NCBI RefSeq assembly: GCF_018446385.1
Contig: NC_056004.1
Location: forward strand, 24,806,492 to 24,870,491
Direction of reading: 5' to 3'
Length of the DNA stretch: 64,000 bases
From: Zingiber officinale
Lineage: Eukaryota > Streptophyta > Magnoliopsida > Zingiberales > Zingiberaceae
The notes beneath the pieces were generated by a model. That model made no database searches, was not told where the DNA came from, and saw only the letters and a list, made by a program, of their open reading frames with translations. Each line of letters starts with the position of its first letter. Positions within the stretch are counted from its first letter, which is position 1. This document shows positions 12,258 through 23,330 of this stretch, piece by piece. A program made the translations under genes and the position numbers.

Positions 12258-13422
12258 TGTTCCTGTCTGGAAGCTGAGAAAACGAACCTGCCAATATGAC
12301 GTGTCTGGAAGGTTGATCACATCCTCTTGACCCGGTGGTGATCTGTCCGCTGCATTGACCAGATCGTCAGAAGTCCTTCTCCGGTCAACTGTACCTGCAT
12401 CCAGCGACCGAGTCGCCCCGGCCTCTGGTACCTCGGTGCTCGAGGCGAATCCCACAAATATATGAGTATCCGCATAATAGTATAGTAATAAAATGAACAG
12501 ACACCGAGTACGAGAACGTACCCTGGCCCAGGGGGGCGCCCTCGGATGGATGAATGGGTTGGTCGGGATATCGATCGAGTCGTCGCGGCTCTGAATAATA
12601 GATAAATGTCCGCTCGGTGAGTAGCTGGCTCCAGTGGCTCGGAGTCGGACGCGATATGGATCCGTAGGATGATGCACTGTCCGACTACCACCTTGGCTCG
12701 CAGGCCGAAATACGACAATGGCTCGCAAGCCGGAACACGGCACGTAGGCCGGATAAACCCAATAACCCACCATGATGATAACGATGCAAAGAGTAAAATA
12801 CCTCGGCGCGATGGCCAGAATTACCCAAATAGTACCGAGCTGCGGCTACCTGGAAGGTGACGGTATCTACTAAAAACAGCGGCAGTAGACGCGTGAGGGG
12901 GCTGTTGCGGCTATCGGCGATGGCTGTGGCCGCGGGAAAAGGCAGCAATGGCTGTGGTCGCAAGAGATGATGGCGGAGCCCGCTGGGGGCGGCGACGCAC
13001 GCTAGCGGCAGCGGTAGCGGTGCTCCTCGTCGCCGTCCGCCGGGAGACCGAAGGAGGAGACGGCTCGACTCCGGTAAATCAACGTCCTTCTGCTCGCCGG
13101 CGGTTGAAAACTCAGTCACGAGGAAACACTTCCTCCTCATGAAGGCGGCGGCGACGCTAAGAGGCTAGAGGAAAGGAATAGTGGAGAGGAGGAGGGCGGC
13201 GGCTGTCCGTCGGCGCCTGCGCCAGAAAAACACGCGAGAGGAAGGGGGAGAAGAAGTGCAGTGGCGGCGGGCTCAAAAAACACGAACTGCAGAAAAAACC
13301 CCCCGCCCCTTTTTCACGAACCGGCTCCCAAATGCCCCCCTAACCCTCCACCTCCTAAATGACGCATATGCCCCCTCTCTTCTCCCTAATCCCCTCTATG
13401 CCCTCTCCTGTGGTCCGGATCA
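12258..13422 (-). repeat. 3' LTR of the LARD-like element
   Basis: Starts TGTTCCTGTCTGGAAGC and ends TCCGGATCA. A polypurine tract on the minus strand abuts it at 13423-13440. It differs from the partner LTR mainly in the G/C-rich 'ggcggctgtggccgcggg' segment (about 12890-13000), where the partner has a longer set of near repeats. Confidence 0.88.
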
Positions 13423-13859
13423 CAAGCCTCCCCCTCAAGTCCAGTCGAAGGAGGCATGAGTCCGACTGACTGGACAGTCTATCGCTGAGACTGCATCATT
13501 CTTCATATCGACATCGAATCGTTGAACTCCTCGCATAATGCCTCCCACGCGTTCGCGGATGTCGAAAAATCGATCAAGCGCCGAGCGAGACTGAGTGATA
13601 TCGAGTAGACGCTCGGGCGACGTGGAGCAAAGCGATCGGCGCGATCGAGCAAACGACCAAGAGATACTGACCAGATGGCTATGAAGATTATGAGCGAGCT
13701 ACGAGAAATAATACCAAGACAAATGACCTGATGCCGACCGAGCGACACATTGATGCCGAGTAGACCGAGCGGACAAGCGATGCTGAATGTGCGACCGTGG
13801 AGATGCCGAATGTGAAACAAAAACATCTTTGCAAGTGATGACGATGCTGGGCACACAAC

Positions 13860-14220
13860 ACCGAAGATGCTGAACGTATGATCGGAATGATGTCAATCGG
13901 ACGGATAGATGCCGGGCGGACGATGCCGAGCGTGCGATCGGGATGATGTCGATCGGACGGATAGATGCCGGGCGGACGATGCCGCGCGTGTGACCGAAAT
14001 GATGGCGATCGATCGAATAAATGTCGAGCGGACGATGCCGCGCGTGTGACCGGAATGATGTCGATCGGTCGAATAAATGTCGGGCGGACGATGCCGCGCG
14101 TGTGACCAGAATGATGTCGATCGGTCGAATAGATGCCGGGCGGACGATGCCGCGCGTGCGATCGGGATGATGTCGATTGGACGGATAGATGCCGGGTGGA
14201 CGATGCCGCGCGATACCGGT
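13860..14220. repeat. Tandem array 1 in the LARD-like element (about 60-bp units, about 6 copies)
   Basis: Repeats of 'gatagatgccgggcggacgatgccgcgcgtg' joined by 'accggaatgatgtcgatcgg' recur at about 13905, 13962, 14022, 14082, 14140 and 14198, with small differences. No function is visible; open frames here reflect the repeat. Confidence 0.85.
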
Positions 14221-14329
14221 CGGACGGCTATGAAAGTGCTGACTGCGCAGCCCATAGGATATCGAACGAACGATCGTGAAATGTCGACCTGGCAATCGCG
14301 TGGTACTGAATAGGACGATGCCGAGTGGA

Positions 14330-14490
14330 TAGAATATCTTAAGCTTGTCCTCGACCAGTGCCGACCGCTCGACCCCGAACGGGGGAGATAGAATATCTGA
14401 AGCTGGTCCTCGACCCCGAACGGGGGAGATGAAATAACTGATGCGCTCAACCCCGAACGGGGGAGATAGAATATCTGATAAACTCGTCCA
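14330..14490. repeat. Tandem array 2 (about 45-bp units, 3 copies)
   Basis: 'ctcgaccccgaacgggggagat' with 'agaatatctgaagc' occurs three times, at about 14370, 14410 and 14448. The arm CCCCGAACGGGG is itself palindromic. Confidence 0.8.
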
Positions 14491-14496
14491 TGTAGC

Positions 14497-14820
14497 GGTC
14501 TTCAAGCCGGGGTTTTATAGTCGCCGGTTCGACTCTCGATATTTAACGTCGGAGCTCGACGGTCTTCAAGCCGGGGTTTTTATAGTCGCCGGTTCGACTC
14601 TACGGTTTAACGTCTGGGCTAGACGGTCTTCAAGCCGGGGTTTTTATAGTCGCCGGTTCGACTCTATGGTTTAACGTCTGGGCTAGACGGTCTTCAAACC
14701 GGGGTTTTTATAGTCGCCGGTTCGACTCTACGGTTTAACGTCTGGGCTAGAGGGTCTTCAAGCCGGGGTTTTTATAGTCGCCGGTTCGACTCTACGGTTT
14801 AACGTCTGGGCTAGACGGCC
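14497..14820. repeat. Tandem array 3 (about 64-bp units, 5 copies)
   Basis: Five head-to-tail copies of 'ggtcttcaagccggggtttttatagtcgccggttcgactct' followed by 'acggtttaacgtctgggctag'. Each unit contains GGTTCGACTC, which resembles a Pol III B box, but no A box partner at tRNA spacing was seen. Confidence 0.88.
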
Positions 14821-14834
14821 CTAAGGGCTAATTC

Positions 14835-15615
14835 AAACCCGGCCGATCGGCTCGGGGGTCTTCACCATCGAGCCCGTGGCAGCCACGGGCTCGTATATAA
14901 TCCTCCCGGCCGATCGGCTCGGGGGTCTTCTCCATCGAGCCTGTAGCTCGTATATAATCCGCCCGGCCGATCGACTCGGGGGTCTTCGCTATCGAGCCTG
15001 CAGCTCGGATATAATCCGCCCGGCCGATCGGCTCGGGGGGTCTTCGCTATCGAGCCTGCAGCTCGGATATAAACCTCCCGGCCGATCGGCTCGGGGGCCT
15101 TCGGCTTCGAGCCCTTGGCTCGGATATAAACCTCCCGGCCGATCGGCTCGGGGGCCTTCGGCTTCGAGCCCTTGGCTCGGATATAAACCTCCCGGCCGAT
15201 CGGCTCGGGGGCCTTTGGCTTCGAGCCCTTGGCTCGGATATAAACCTCCCGGCGGATCGGCTCGGGGGCCTTCGGTTTCGAGCCCCTGGCTCGGATATAA
15301 GCCTCCCGGTCGATCGGCTCGGGGGCCTTCGGCTTCGAGCCCTTGGCTCGGATATAAACCTCCCGGCCGATCGGCTCGGGGGCCTTCGGCTTCGAGCCCC
15401 TGGCTCGGATATAAACCTCCCGGCCGATCGGCTCGGGGGCCTTCGGCTTCGAGCCCCTGGCTCGGATATAATCCTCCCGGCCGATCGGCTCGGGGGCCTT
15501 CGGCTTCGAGCCCTTGGCTCGGATATAAACCTCCCGGCCGATCGGCTCGGGGGCCTTCGGCTTCGAGCCCCTGGCTCGGATATAAACCTCCCGGCCAATC
15601 GGCTCGGGAGCCTTC
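14835..15615. repeat. Tandem array 4 (57-bp units, about 14 copies)
   Basis: The unit contains CCCGGCCGATCGGCTCGGGG, then cttcggcttcgagcccttgg and ctcggatataaacct. Units start with ggccgatcgg at about 15080, 15137, 15194 and so on, an exact 57-bp period. Because 57 is divisible by three and the unit lacks stops, 19-residue periodic frames stay open on both strands; they are not taken as genes. Early copies (14840-15060) are more diverged. Confidence 0.92.
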
Positions 15616-15750
15616 GGGACTAGTACAGATCATATAACTGACAGAACAAATAACAGAAAAACTGACTGTGGTCATGAGGATGGCAGAACTATCCGGCGTC
15701 GTTCATCTTCACGTTCCAGATCAGGCGCGTTCCCACAGACGGCGCCAATT

Positions 15751-16926
15751 TGTTCCTGTCTGGAAGCTGAGAAAACGAACCTGCCAGTATGACGTGTCTG
15801 GAAGGTTGACCACATCCTCTTGACCCGGTGGTGATCTGTGCGCTGCATTGACCAGATCGTCAGAAGTCCTCCTCCGGTCAACTGTACCTGCATCCAGCGA
15901 CCGAGTCGCCCCGGCCTCTGGTACCTCGGTGCTCGAGGCGAATCCCATAGATATATGAGTATCTGCATAATAGTATAGCAATAAAATGAACAGATACCGA
16001 GTACGAGAACTTACCCTGGCCCAGGGGGGCACCCTTGGATGGATGAATGAGTTGGTCGGGATACCGATCGAGTCGTCGCGGCTCTGAATAGTAGATAAAT
16101 GTCCGCTCGGTGAGTAGCTGGCTCAAGTGGCTCGGAGTCGGACACGATATGGATCCGTAGGATGATGCACTGTCCGACTACCACCTCGGCTCGCAGGCCG
16201 AAATACGACAATGGCTCGCAAGCCGGAACACGGCACGCAGGCCGGATAAACCCAATAACCCACCATGATGATAACGATGCAAAGAGTAAAATACCTCGGC
16301 GCGATGGCCAGAATTACCCAAATAGTACCGAGCTGCGGCTATCTGGAAGGTGACGATATCCACTAAAGACAGCGGCAGTAGATGCGAGAAGGGGAGGCTG
16401 CGGCTGCCGACGGCGGTTGTGGCCGCGGGAAAAGGCAGCGAGGGCTGCCGGCGGCGGCTGTGGCCGCGGGGGAAGGCAGCGGTGGCTGCCGGCGGCGACG
16501 CACGCTAGCGGCAGCGGTGGCGGTGCTCCTCGTCGCCGTCCGCCGGGAGACCGAAGGAGGAGACGGCTCGACTCCGGTAAATCAACGTCCTTCTGCTCGC
16601 CGGCGGTTGAAAACTCAGTCACGAGGAAACACTTCCTCCTCATGAAGGCGACGGCGACGCTAAGAGGCTAGAGGAAAGGAATAGTGGAGAGGAGGAGGGC
16701 GGCGGCTGTTCGTCGGCGCCTGCGCCGGAAAAACACGGGAGAGGAAGGGGGAGAAGAAGTGCAGTGGCGGCGGGCTCAAAAAACACGAACTGCAGAAAAA
16801 ACCCTCCCGCCCCTTTTTCACGAACCGGCTCCCAAATGCCCCCCTAACCCTCCACCTCCTAAATGACGCATATGCCCCCTCTCTTCTCCCTAATCCCCTC
16901 TATGCCCTCTCCTGTGATCCGGATCA
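15751..16926 (-). repeat. 5' LTR of the LARD-like element
   Basis: Direct repeat of 12258-13422 with the same TG..CA ends. It is followed on its right by the target duplication ATTAA (16927-16931) and on its left by the primer-binding-site region 15731-15750. Confidence 0.88.
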
Positions 16927-17718
16927 ATTAATATTAACACTATTATTAATACTTTTTTTAAAAAAATCATATTATTATTTATTAATAATAATAATAATAT
17001 TTGGGGCGGGTTCAGGGATGGGGATAGTATTCCCATATCCACCCCGAACCCGTCCCAGCCCCGAAAAATCGAGGATCCCCATCCCGATTTCGAGTTTTCC
17101 CCGCGGGGCCCCAAACCCGCGGGGAAAATTGCCATCCCTATGACATGTCCTTAGGCTTTATCCGCTTTGACAACGGTTCAATAATGACTCTGGATATCTT
17201 AGCCCCTTCTAATTGATTGGAGGATCTCCGAGTGCTTGGAGACTTGCTGATGTGACTATTTTGATCCGTTTCAACGACTTTTACTGACGTAGCGATAACA
17301 TTCTGTCGCCTAGAGTTTTCCCGTCATCTAGAAATGGTCAATCTTAGACTTGACATTTACGGACTTCACCTTCTTGGTAGCTTGGATGATTCGTGATTAC
17401 TTGGACATGTAGTTGTCCAGACATCGTCTTGTGCAGTCTTCTTTCCGACTTTTCGTCTTTCAGATGCACCAAATCCTTCTTACTCACTCCTATGTGTCCT
17501 TACTCCATTGGAGTACTCTTCTGTAGCTCATCCCTCAGATCTATCAAGCCCGTCGGCTCTATTCTGTACGATCCTTCTCGCTTACCTACGTCTTCTACCA
17601 TCCGGTACCTATATGTTTTCCTAAGTCCTTGTACATTTAGACGTACAAATTAAAACACAACAAGATCTAATGTTAAACTTATTTGACAACATATCAAAAC
17701 ACACTAAGGGTTCTAACA

Positions 17719-19805
17719 TTCTCCCCCTTTTTAAGTTCGTCAAATTAAGTTTAAATTATGGTAACTTGAAATAAAATAAGCATTGTGTAAATAAGTTAAC
17801 ATAATGAAAATAAATTGAATAATTTCAACTCCCTTACATTTGTGCTTAATTTCTTCCCTTTGACGACAACAACAAAAATGTAATTTGAGAGAAAATTTGG
17901 AAAAAATATGTCAAAATTATAGAAAAAAAATATCAAGTGAAAACTCAATATATTCTATGACATAACATTAAGTTTAATTAACAATTTTTTCAGAAATGTT
18001 CTAATTTCAATATACATATTTTTTCAATTTAGAAAATTTTCTAACCATAAAAAAATCATGAAATTTTGATTACTTACAAAACACTTATCATATTTTAAGA
18101 AAAATAATTTTCAAGAAATTTTTTAACAGAATGTGCTGAAATAAAAGACTTATTTTTAATTATACATAATGATTCAACCATTTGTTAAAAAATATTATTC
18201 CTTGACTATTCTAAAATTTTCTAAGTCATCAGAATAGATGTTATACCCAAAATAAATTTATTTCTATTAGATTTATCAAATATTTCATTAGAATAAAATG
18301 TTTTGGTACTTTTTTAAATTGACCCCCAGGATATCTAAAATTACATTTGGTCCTCTATACTCTTGACTAAATTTTGTTCTCTGATTTTTTAACATCATAT
18401 TGAAATTATTTGACCCAATAATTTTTTTTTTCTAATGCCAAGTTATGAGTTTGTATTTATTCCTTTAATTTTGTAATTTTATCCTTAACTTTTTCAAATT
18501 CTTCAATTGAACCAGAAATAGCTAATTTATCTTTTAATTCATATTTAATCTTCTGTAGTTCCATGCATTTATTTCTGACCTTACACAATAATCTAGATAA
18601 TATTTTAATAGTATCATATAATTGATCTGAGGAAAAATATCTTACCTTATTTATCATGTCAGACTTATAGATTGAGGTTATTATTACTCTCTTCACTTGA
18701 TGAACAATTGACTCTTCATCTGTTGCCATTAATGCAATATCAGCTATGTGCTCAGTTTCTAAATCATCTGACGATGAGGTGTCGCTTCATGTTGCTTTCA
18801 GAATTATTTTATTGGGTTGAGTTTGCCTTGTCTTTGCCCTTTTCTTTGGACTTTCTCTTGAGCTTAGGACAGTTGTCCTTGATGTGACCCTCATCATAGT
18901 TGAAGCATCTTACATTCCTTTTTTGCTTCTTTCGAAATTTGGTTGCTTGTATCATGCCAAAATTGTTGTCTTAAAATATTTTTTTCAATTTTCTTATCAA
19001 GTATGCTTGTTCATCTTCATCCATTAAAGACTCTGAATCTGATTCACTCTATTTTGCTTATAGAGCTATGTTGTAATTCATCTTCTCTATTTGTTTTATA
19101 TATGTACATTTAGATTTGTGCAATTCCATAGTAGAAAAGCTAAGAAATCTTCTAAAAACACTTATCTCGAGATTCTTCGAAATATAGTACAAATCTACTA
19201 TAGACATTCATTCCCTAATGTGCGGGAAAGCATTTAAAGCATACCTCAAAGTGTCCCGATTTGACACTATTTCTTAGAAATTTTGGAGATTTGTTAAGAT
19301 ATTATTGAGCCTACCATGTAGTTGTTAAGATATTATTGAGCCTACCATGTAGTTGCATTGCCTTTTTTCTCTTTTCCAATCAGAGGTTGCTAAGTTGATT
19401 CCTTAGTAGATCCTGTCTGACTAGTTTTACCATCGAGATGCCTTCATGGAGCTCTAAAAATTTTCCGTTTAGTTCTTTGGTGGAGTTATAAGTGTCAATC
19501 CTATGTAGTTTTTGCATTGATAATATGCTAAATAGGTGGAATTCGGCCTTACCATTTCCATGAATTCCTTTCATTGCTTTTTGGTCCATCTAAGTTCCTT
19601 GATTTCTCACTCTTGGGTATTTCCAAGCCATATTTTATACAAATTATAATTTCAAAATAAATTTTAAAAAATACCTCCATTTTTTCCCCATATTATGAAG
19701 TTGCGTTCGAACTTTGGTAAATGGATACTTGATCTAGTCATTCCTCCCATTCTAGTTACTTAGTTAGCAGTTAGTCCTTTTGAGCGGTTCGACTCTGATA
19801 CCAAT
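17719..19805 (-). pseudogene. Internal region and gag remnants of the SIRE-like element
   Basis: On the minus strand, 19589-19380 reads as a UBN2-type gag segment (MDQKAMKGIHGNGKAEF.., NSTKELNGKFLELHEG). 18729-18457 is a Lys/Glu-rich helical stretch (KNCMELQKIKYELKDKL type). 18920-18870 is a zinc-knuckle relic reading CFNYDEGHIKDNC, in which the second cysteine of the usual CX2C has become Tyr. Stops and frameshifts separate the pieces and pol is missing. 17740-18450 is AT-rich and without a recognisable frame. Confidence 0.78.
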
Positions 19806-22761
19806 TGATAGTGCGATGGAAGCTGTTCGGATGGCTAGAAGGGATGGGTGAATAGTGACCTATAAATTAAAAAAGATCTTTTTCTTTTTCTAATGACTTA
19901 GTAAGGACATATACATTAAAAATAAGATGAACACATAAAAAGGAAAGAGGGCACAAGAAATTAATTACTTGGTTACAAACTCGGGTTGTTAGTCCAAGAA
20001 TAATGAAAGCTCCACTATCTTTTCCTTCTTTGGAGATGATCTGGAGGCAAAGAAACTTCTTACAACGGTTAAGCATGAGAATAATAAAACATAACTGAAA
20101 GAAAATGAATATGATTATGTTGTGTATATTGTTCTTCAAGCTTCAAGTCTATTTATAGTCTTTATCTTGATCTGACAGTTATGTTGATGTGACATGTTTG
20201 ATTGACCGAACCCTCTCCAGTCGCTTAGACGATGTTGATGTGTCATCAGGCTTTATCCCTTCGACAATGACTCTGGATAACTTAGCCCTTTCTGATCGCC
20301 CGGAGGTTCTTTGGTCGCCTAGAGACTTGTTGACGTGATCGTTCTGATCTACTTCGACGACTTCTGTAGGATCAAAAGAGTCGAGAGACGGGGATGAATC
20401 TTGTTCGTTAAAACTTTTTCTTTTTATTTTATCTTTTCATAAACTGAATTAAAGTAGTAGTAGAATAATATAAAATGAATAAGAACACAGTTTGATTTTA
20501 CTTAGTTCGTAGTCCAGCAAGTATTACTCCAAAGCCTGCAATCCTTGATCGCTTCGATGGACAATCCACTATAGCTCTTTCACTTCAAAACCTTTTAGAA
20601 AAGAAGCATACTTGTACAATGAAAGAAGAGGATAGTAACAACACTACTATCTCCTTTAAATAAATGCAAGTGAAAATAAGTATACTGACAACAAGATGTA
20701 CGAGATGAAGCGTCATTGTCGGAGAGTCTCTTGGCGTCGTAGTAGGAGTACTTGTAAGAACAGAAGTAACCGAAGCAGATTGGACAACTAGAGAATTGTT
20801 GATGAGCCTCAGACCTCAATGCTTGTTTTTATAGGCTTCGTTCGGTCGATTGAAACACCATTCGATCGACGGATCCTTTCCATTGACTAAACCTTCATTC
20901 GTCGACTGATCTTCACGCCCTTCCTTGTTTGCTCCGATCTGATCGATCCCATAAATCATGTTGTTCGATTGACTGAAAAATATTTTCCATCGACGAAACC
21001 CTAGGGTTTCCTTCCCTATGACGATTCGATCGTATTCAGAACTTATTTCCAAAAGGAGTTTAGTCGACTGATTCCATTGATCAGTCGACAGAACCAAGGT
21101 TTCCATCTTTGCAGAGATACATTGATCTTATTGTGCTTATCTACCTAGATGGGTCGATTGATCGTATGCTTTGGTCAATTGAACCCCTCAATCAACCTGA
21201 TTTCCTATTTTCTACAAAATAGAATTAGCATAATTAGAATAATATATAATAGTCTTGTAGAACAAAGTTACATAACATATGATAGTATGCATGCGTAATA
21301 TAGACAGTTAGGATTGTCTTGATATCGATTTAGAAATTTCTGTTGGTTTCTTTAGTCGGATTATTGCTTAAGTTTTGTCTTGACTGGGGCACAACCTCAT
21401 TTTTGGGAATACAATCATGGATGAATATATAGAACAATTATTATGGGTGATGTCTCCCTGGATGAACAGTACAAAAAGCGCTTAACAAATTTAAATTTTA
21501 AAATTAATAAGATAATTTAACCAACTTAATTAATTCAAAATTAAAATTTGAGATATATGAATTCTTTCGGTCCCAACACTCACCACTCTACTCCACTCCA
21601 CTCTAAGAGCTTACCTTAATTTATCCACCAAACATCGGGTCTTCTAGACCTGTTTAGACTTCATCTTCTCAATATTTGATTGGATTGATCCACTAAAACT
21701 TTTCCTGCAATACTAAATTAAAAAAATAGCAATAATTGTAATGTAATGTTGGTAAAATTGTACTTAGGTTTATCAAAGTCCATTGGTTCAGTTGACCGAC
21801 AGACTCCACATTACATAAAGTTACTTCCCCTTAGGGTTTTTCCCTTACTTAGAGTTTACTTCTTCAAAACTTCTCATTACATAAGGTTACCTCTCTTATG
21901 ATTTTCCCTTGATCAGAGTTCATTTCTCTAAGACTTTTCATTACCTAGGGTTACCTCCTCATAGTGTTTTCCCTTGCTTAGAGTTCACTCCTCCAAGACT
22001 TCTCATTATATGGGGTTATCTCCCCCTAGGGTGCTTAGAGTTCGCTCATCTAAGACTTCTTATTACCTAGGGTTACCTCTCCTAGGATTTTCCTCTTACC
22101 AAGTATCTGGTCACCTTTGACCTGCTTGAACTTTCTAGTCACTCGGTAGACTACTTGTCCTTGTTAGTCATCTAGTCATCTTGATTTGCTTGGACTTGTT
22201 AGTCACTCGGTAGACTATTCACCCTTGTTGGTCATCTGGTCAACCCTAACTAGATTCCATTAAGTATATTGTTAAACAAACATTAAAACCCTGGGGTCGA
22301 TTGTACTAATAAGCTTTTGCTAATGTGGCGACGACATCTGATCGCCTAGAGTTCTCCTGGTCGCTTAGAAATGGTCAACTTTAGACTTAACCATTTGTCG
22401 GCTTCACCTTCTCCAATCACCTAGATGATTCACGGGCATCCAGACATGTAGATGTTCACACATCGTCTCGCGTAGTCTTCCTTCCGACTTCTCATCACTT
22501 GGATGAACCAAGCCCTTCTGACTTGCTTCCATGTGTCCTTCTCGCTCTGTCGGAGTACTTTTCCACAGTACCTTGTCCCTTGAATGTACCAAGTCCGTTG
22601 ACTCATTTTCTATGCTATCTCCCTCACTCGCCTGCGTCTTCTACCATCAGGTGCTTGTATATTTTCCTAAGTCCCGATATACTTAAATACATAGATTAAA
22701 ATATAATAAGATTTAATGTTAAATTTATTTGACAATACATCAAAACACCACAGTTGTAACA
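19806..22761 (-). mobile_element. Right (5') LTR of the SIRE-like element, interrupted by a solo LTR
   Basis: The ends are TGATAGTGCG at 19806 and gttgtaaca at 22761. It is the partner of 11535-17718. Removing 20365-22312 leaves about 1.0 kb that follows the left LTR through 'gactctggata', 'cgcctagagtt', 'agaaatggtcaa' and 'taatgttaaa'. It preserves the empty site for the MITE found in the left LTR. Confidence 0.83.
20365..22312 (-). mobile_element. Solo LTR (same family as 4649-6384) inside an LTR
   Basis: It begins TGTAGGATCAAAAGAGTCGAG and ends near ggtcgattgtactaata. The interior matches the 4649-6384 LTR (ttcgttaaaactttttc, ttacttagttcgtagtcc, taggcttcgttcggtcgattga), followed by a block of repeated 'agggttacctcc..cttagagttcactcctccaagactt' motifs (21830-22110). 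No primer-binding site or coding sequence is attached. Target duplication is imperfect (acttc versus agctt), so the boundaries are approximate. Confidence 0.7.
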
Positions 22762-23330
22762 TAGGATACACATTGAACTAACCATCTGCTACCAATTCAA
22801 CAATTTTGATGTTGTGGATGCCTTTTTGTCATTATAGTATAGGTCAAGAGTGCTATTTATCTTTTATACTTTTTTTTTATTTAAATTAGCACCAAGTATC
22901 TAATTTTTTTTGAACTGATTAATTTTGGGATGACATGTCTGTCTCCACCGAAGTTTTCTACCTAGGGTAAATCCCCTTTAATAAGTCGTAGTTGAGTCTC
23001 AATCCGAGATATCTGGGATCAGGGTCTTTTCTGCATTCTTGATGAGATAACAATGAAGGGAAGAGGGGTCATGGTGGACAACGAATTAATTTGTCCACAA
23101 GTACATCTAAACCTGAAATCAGTATACAGTACACAAAAACCATCCATTTTCAATTGATAAGAATCAAAATCTACAGGGCTGGGGGCCAGTCACCCTAATT
23201 ACTCCATTAGAAAAACTAAATATTTGGATTATTAAAAAAAAATCAACCCAGGTGCAAGATTTTCTAAAAGTCATTCCGAGCTCGTCGAATTGCCACGGCT
23301 ACTAGTATAAATTAGCTTGCCGTTTGCGGA
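22762..23330. other. Intergenic; 3' flank of the WRKY gene
   Basis: No gene or repeat recognised. The last about 200 bp before 23331 should contain the WRKY 3' UTR. Confidence 0.5.

Larger units (their letters stand above)
12258..16926 (-). mobile_element. Non-autonomous (LARD-like) LTR retrotransposon, 4.67 kb
   Basis: LTRs are 12258-13422 and 15751-16926 (1165 and 1176 bp, about 95% alike by eye), with TG..CA ends (TGTTCCTG..CCGGATCA). The exact 5-bp target duplication ATTAA is at 12253-12257 and 16927-16931. It reads on the minus strand: beside the right LTR lies ATTGGCGCCGTCTGTGGGAA (15731-15750), the sequence usually found next to the 5' LTR of plant Gypsy-type elements, and beside the left LTR lies the purine tract TTGAGGGGGAGGCTTG (13423-13440). 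The 2.3-kb interior encodes no gag or pol; it is mostly tandem arrays. Movement would have needed proteins supplied in trans. Long open frames across the LTRs and arrays are by-products of GC-rich repetition. Confidence 0.88.
12012..17140. mobile_element. hAT-type MITE (about 455 bp) split by an LTR element
   Basis: The termini are inverted repeats: TAGGGATGGCAAT at 12012 and its complement ATTGCCATCCCTA ending at 17140. They are followed inward by GC-rich 'ggggcggg..ggttcgggga' inverted sequence and an AT-rich core (attattattatt). The direct repeat tgacatg flanks it (12005-12011 and 17141-17147). The equivalent point in the sister LTR (about 20232-20245, gttgatgtg|tcatcagg) is unoccupied, which confirms insertion. 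This type is a non-autonomous hAT derivative. Excluding the inner element, only 246 + 214 bp remain. Confidence 0.88.
11535..17718 (-). mobile_element. Left (3') LTR of the SIRE-like element, split by nested insertions
   Basis: Without the insertion at 12012-17147 the LTR is about 1.05 kb. It aligns by eye with 19806-20364 plus 22313-22761, for example through 'aagatgaacacataaaaaggaaag' (11700 and 19925), 'atgagaataataaaa' and 'gaaagaaaatgaat'. The ends are TGATA..AACA. The homologous right LTR shows the uninterrupted site. Confidence 0.85.
11535..22761 (-). mobile_element. SIRE-like Copia LTR retrotransposon, decayed and multiply invaded
   Basis: Two diverged LTRs (11535-17718 and 19806-22761, both containing later insertions) flank a 2.1-kb internal region. 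On the minus strand the right LTR ends in ..CACTATCA and is followed by ATTGGTATCAGAGTC, an initiator-Met primer-binding site at about 19791-19805. The polypurine tract AAAAAGGGGGAGAA (17719-17732) abuts the left LTR. Only gag remnants remain and pol is absent. A matching target duplication could not be found at 11530-11534 versus 22762-22766. Confidence 0.85.

Noticed and set aside
12165..13142. Overlapping frames of 130-200 codons in the LARD LTR
   Set aside because: GC-rich LTR sequence. The same frames recur in the partner LTR at 15670-16645 with length changes and no known domain.
13699..14505. 268-codon minus-strand frame
   Set aside because: Composed of Arg/His/Ser-rich periodic sequence from tandem arrays 1 and 2; no domain.
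14876..15675. Long open frames on both strands with 19-residue periodic proteins (LGYKPPGRSARG type and the reverse)
   Set aside because: They are by-products of a stop-free 57-bp tandem repeat; frames are open on both strands over the same bases and show no domain or start context.
11530..22766. Target duplication for the outer SIRE-like element
   Set aside because: tttta at 11530-11534 and tagga at 22762-22766 do not match; boundaries rest on LTR ends only.
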